This document shows positions 63,269 to 64,000 of a stretch of DNA of 64,000 nucleotides, piece by piece (the first letter of the stretch is position 1; the number at the start of each line of letters is the position of its first letter). Both the position numbers and the translations under genes were made by a program. Source of the DNA: Shewanella sp. Choline-02u-19 (GTDB lineage Bacteria; Pseudomonadota; Gammaproteobacteria; Enterobacterales; Shewanellaceae). The stretch lies in the NCBI RefSeq assembly GCF_002836205.1, contig NZ_PJBE01000012.1, positions 310,001 to 374,000 on the forward strand, written 5' to 3'. The notes under the pieces are model-generated. The model did not search any database. It worked only from the letters and a program-made list of their open reading frames with translations, and was not told the DNA's origin.

Positions 63269-64000
63269 TTAAGGCTGTTGAATATGGATCTCTCTCACTG
63301 GGCACGGGATCTCTATTTTGGCCTGTTTTAGCGCCTTTATTAAGCTGGAATTTGTTTGGTACTTATCTTGAAAGTAACTCTCGGTGGCGACCCAATAACG
63401 GATGCCAATTTCAATGCCGATGCTATTAAAATCATTTATCCCAACTTGTGCATGTTCGCCATTACTGACATGAGGGCTATCCGTCAGTACTTTCGATAGT
63501 ATGGCGACGACGGCGTCGGGATCTGATTGATAACTAATATTGAGTTCTGTTTCGACTAATTTATTGGCAAAGGAGTTGTGCAGTACTTCTCCAACAATAT
63601 GCTTATTAGGAACGTTAATCTGTTCTCCCTCTTCGTTAGTTAACACGGTCATGCCTAAGTGGATATCTTTAACTAAGCCACTAACCCCTTTAACTTCAAT
63701 GGTGTTTCCTACAATGAAAGGGCGAGTCACAATAATCGTAATACCCGCGGCATAGTTGGCTAGCATGCCTTGTAATGCGAGACCTGCACCTAAGGATGCG
63801 GCACCAATGGCGGCGACCATGGGGGTCACGCTAATACCGAGCTTCCCTAGCGCGATAACACCCACCAATAAGATCACTAGAATGCGCACAAAATTGCTGG
63901 TGAAATTGCTGAGGGTAACGTCTATGTTATGCTTTTCGAAAAGACGGGTGACAAGATTAGAGGCTTTAGCTGCAATCCATAAGCCGACGAGAAAAATCAG
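63269..64000 (-). CDS. MscS-family mechanosensitive channel (5' end outside the window)
   Basis: The frame is open to the right end of the window, giving 243 visible residues; the start lies beyond 64000. The pore-lining helix is AIGAASLGAGLALQGMLANYAAGITII, followed by the MscS beta domain (RPFIVGNTIEVKGVSGLVKDIHLGMTVL, INVPNKHIVGEVLHN) and a C-terminal alpha/beta domain. It is an inner-membrane channel that opens on osmotic downshift. Length of the missing N-terminal part cannot be told. Confidence 0.93.
   Translation of the reverse strand: MIFLVGLWIAAKASNLVTRLFEKHNIDVTLSNFTSNFVRILVILLVGVIALGKLGISVTPMVAAIGAASLGAGLALQGMLANYAAGITIIVTRPFIVGNTIEVKGVSGLVKDIHLGMTVLTNEEGEQINVPNKHIVGEVLHNSFANKLVETELNISYQSDPDAVVAILSKVLTDSPHVSNGEHAQVGINDFNSIGIEIGIRYWVATESYFQDKYQTNSSLIKALKQAKIEIPCPVREIHIQQP

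Noticed and set aside
1..64000. CRISPR array, prophage, integrase or rRNA operon
   Set aside because: No regularly spaced direct repeats, phage or integrase genes, or rRNA sequence were seen anywhere in the window.

Overview
The window looks like chromosomal DNA of a marine gammaproteobacterium of the Shewanella type. This rests on a mix of ordinary gammaproteobacterial housekeeping genes (aceF, lpdA, acnB, rsd, hemE, purHD, zntR, yeeN-like, elaA) with periplasmic multiheme cytochromes, a small tetraheme cytochrome resembling Shewanella CctA, a selenocysteine formate dehydrogenase cluster, and a GGDEF/EAL protein with a two-component propeller sensor. Species is not assignable by eye, and GC content was not computed.

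Layout. 1-3.3 kb: 3' part of aceF (pyruvate dehydrogenase E2) and lpdA, separated by a terminator and a 263-bp MITE-like repeat. 3.7-12.8 kb: a c-di-GMP enzyme with a periplasmic propeller sensor, a patatin/beta-barrel (type Vd-like) protein, and an M13 metallopeptidase lipoprotein. 12.8-18.7 kb: hxpB, acnB with a CRP-like site at its promoter, rsd with a promoter-plus-terminator unit upstream (candidate sRNA or attenuator), and hemE. 18.8-25.4 kb: an AT-rich accessory region that begins with a decayed histidine-kinase fragment. It carries two convergent LysR regulators and a five-gene run behind a perfect FNR/EtrA box: a membrane protein of unknown role, a pentaheme cytochrome, NrfC-like and NrfD-like subunits and a small tetraheme cytochrome. 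The run has no NrfA, so it looks like a quinol-to-periplasm electron module with an unassigned terminal reductase. 25.8-29.7 kb: a likely operon of two spondin-domain exported proteins followed by a response regulator and histidine kinase; that kinase is the intact relative of the fragment at 18.9 kb. 29.9-38 kb: an EAL-domain remnant, an SDR oxidoreductase, a small unknown gene, a 999-residue lipoprotein with nine tandem Ig-like repeats, and purD/purH. 38.2-40.1 kb: zntR with a 20-bp-spacer promoter and a UPF0718 permease whose loop is full of Cys-Cys pairs.

41-52.7 kb: a selenium/formate island. fdnG has an in-frame TGA (Sec) and a SECIS hairpin; it is followed by fdnH, fdnI, fdhE, selA, selB, antisense selC (tRNA-Sec, overlapping the 3' end of selB), fdhD, yedE and yedF. 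Together these genes make, mature and feed selenium to a periplasmic formate dehydrogenase; only selD is missing from the window. 53-64 kb: a DsbA-like lipoprotein, a DCC protein, a YeeN-type regulator, an AhpD-like protein with a LysR regulator, an NTF2-like protein, a LysR regulator divergent from an EmrAB-type efflux pair, elaA, an antibiotic-biosynthesis-monooxygenase-like protein, a radical SAM protein and a truncated MscS channel gene.

The observations most worth a second look are the NrfA-less electron-transfer module with its FNR promoter, the duplicated kinase segment at the edge of that region, the sRNA/attenuator upstream of rsd, the selB/selC overlap, and the Cys-pair permease controlled by ZntR.
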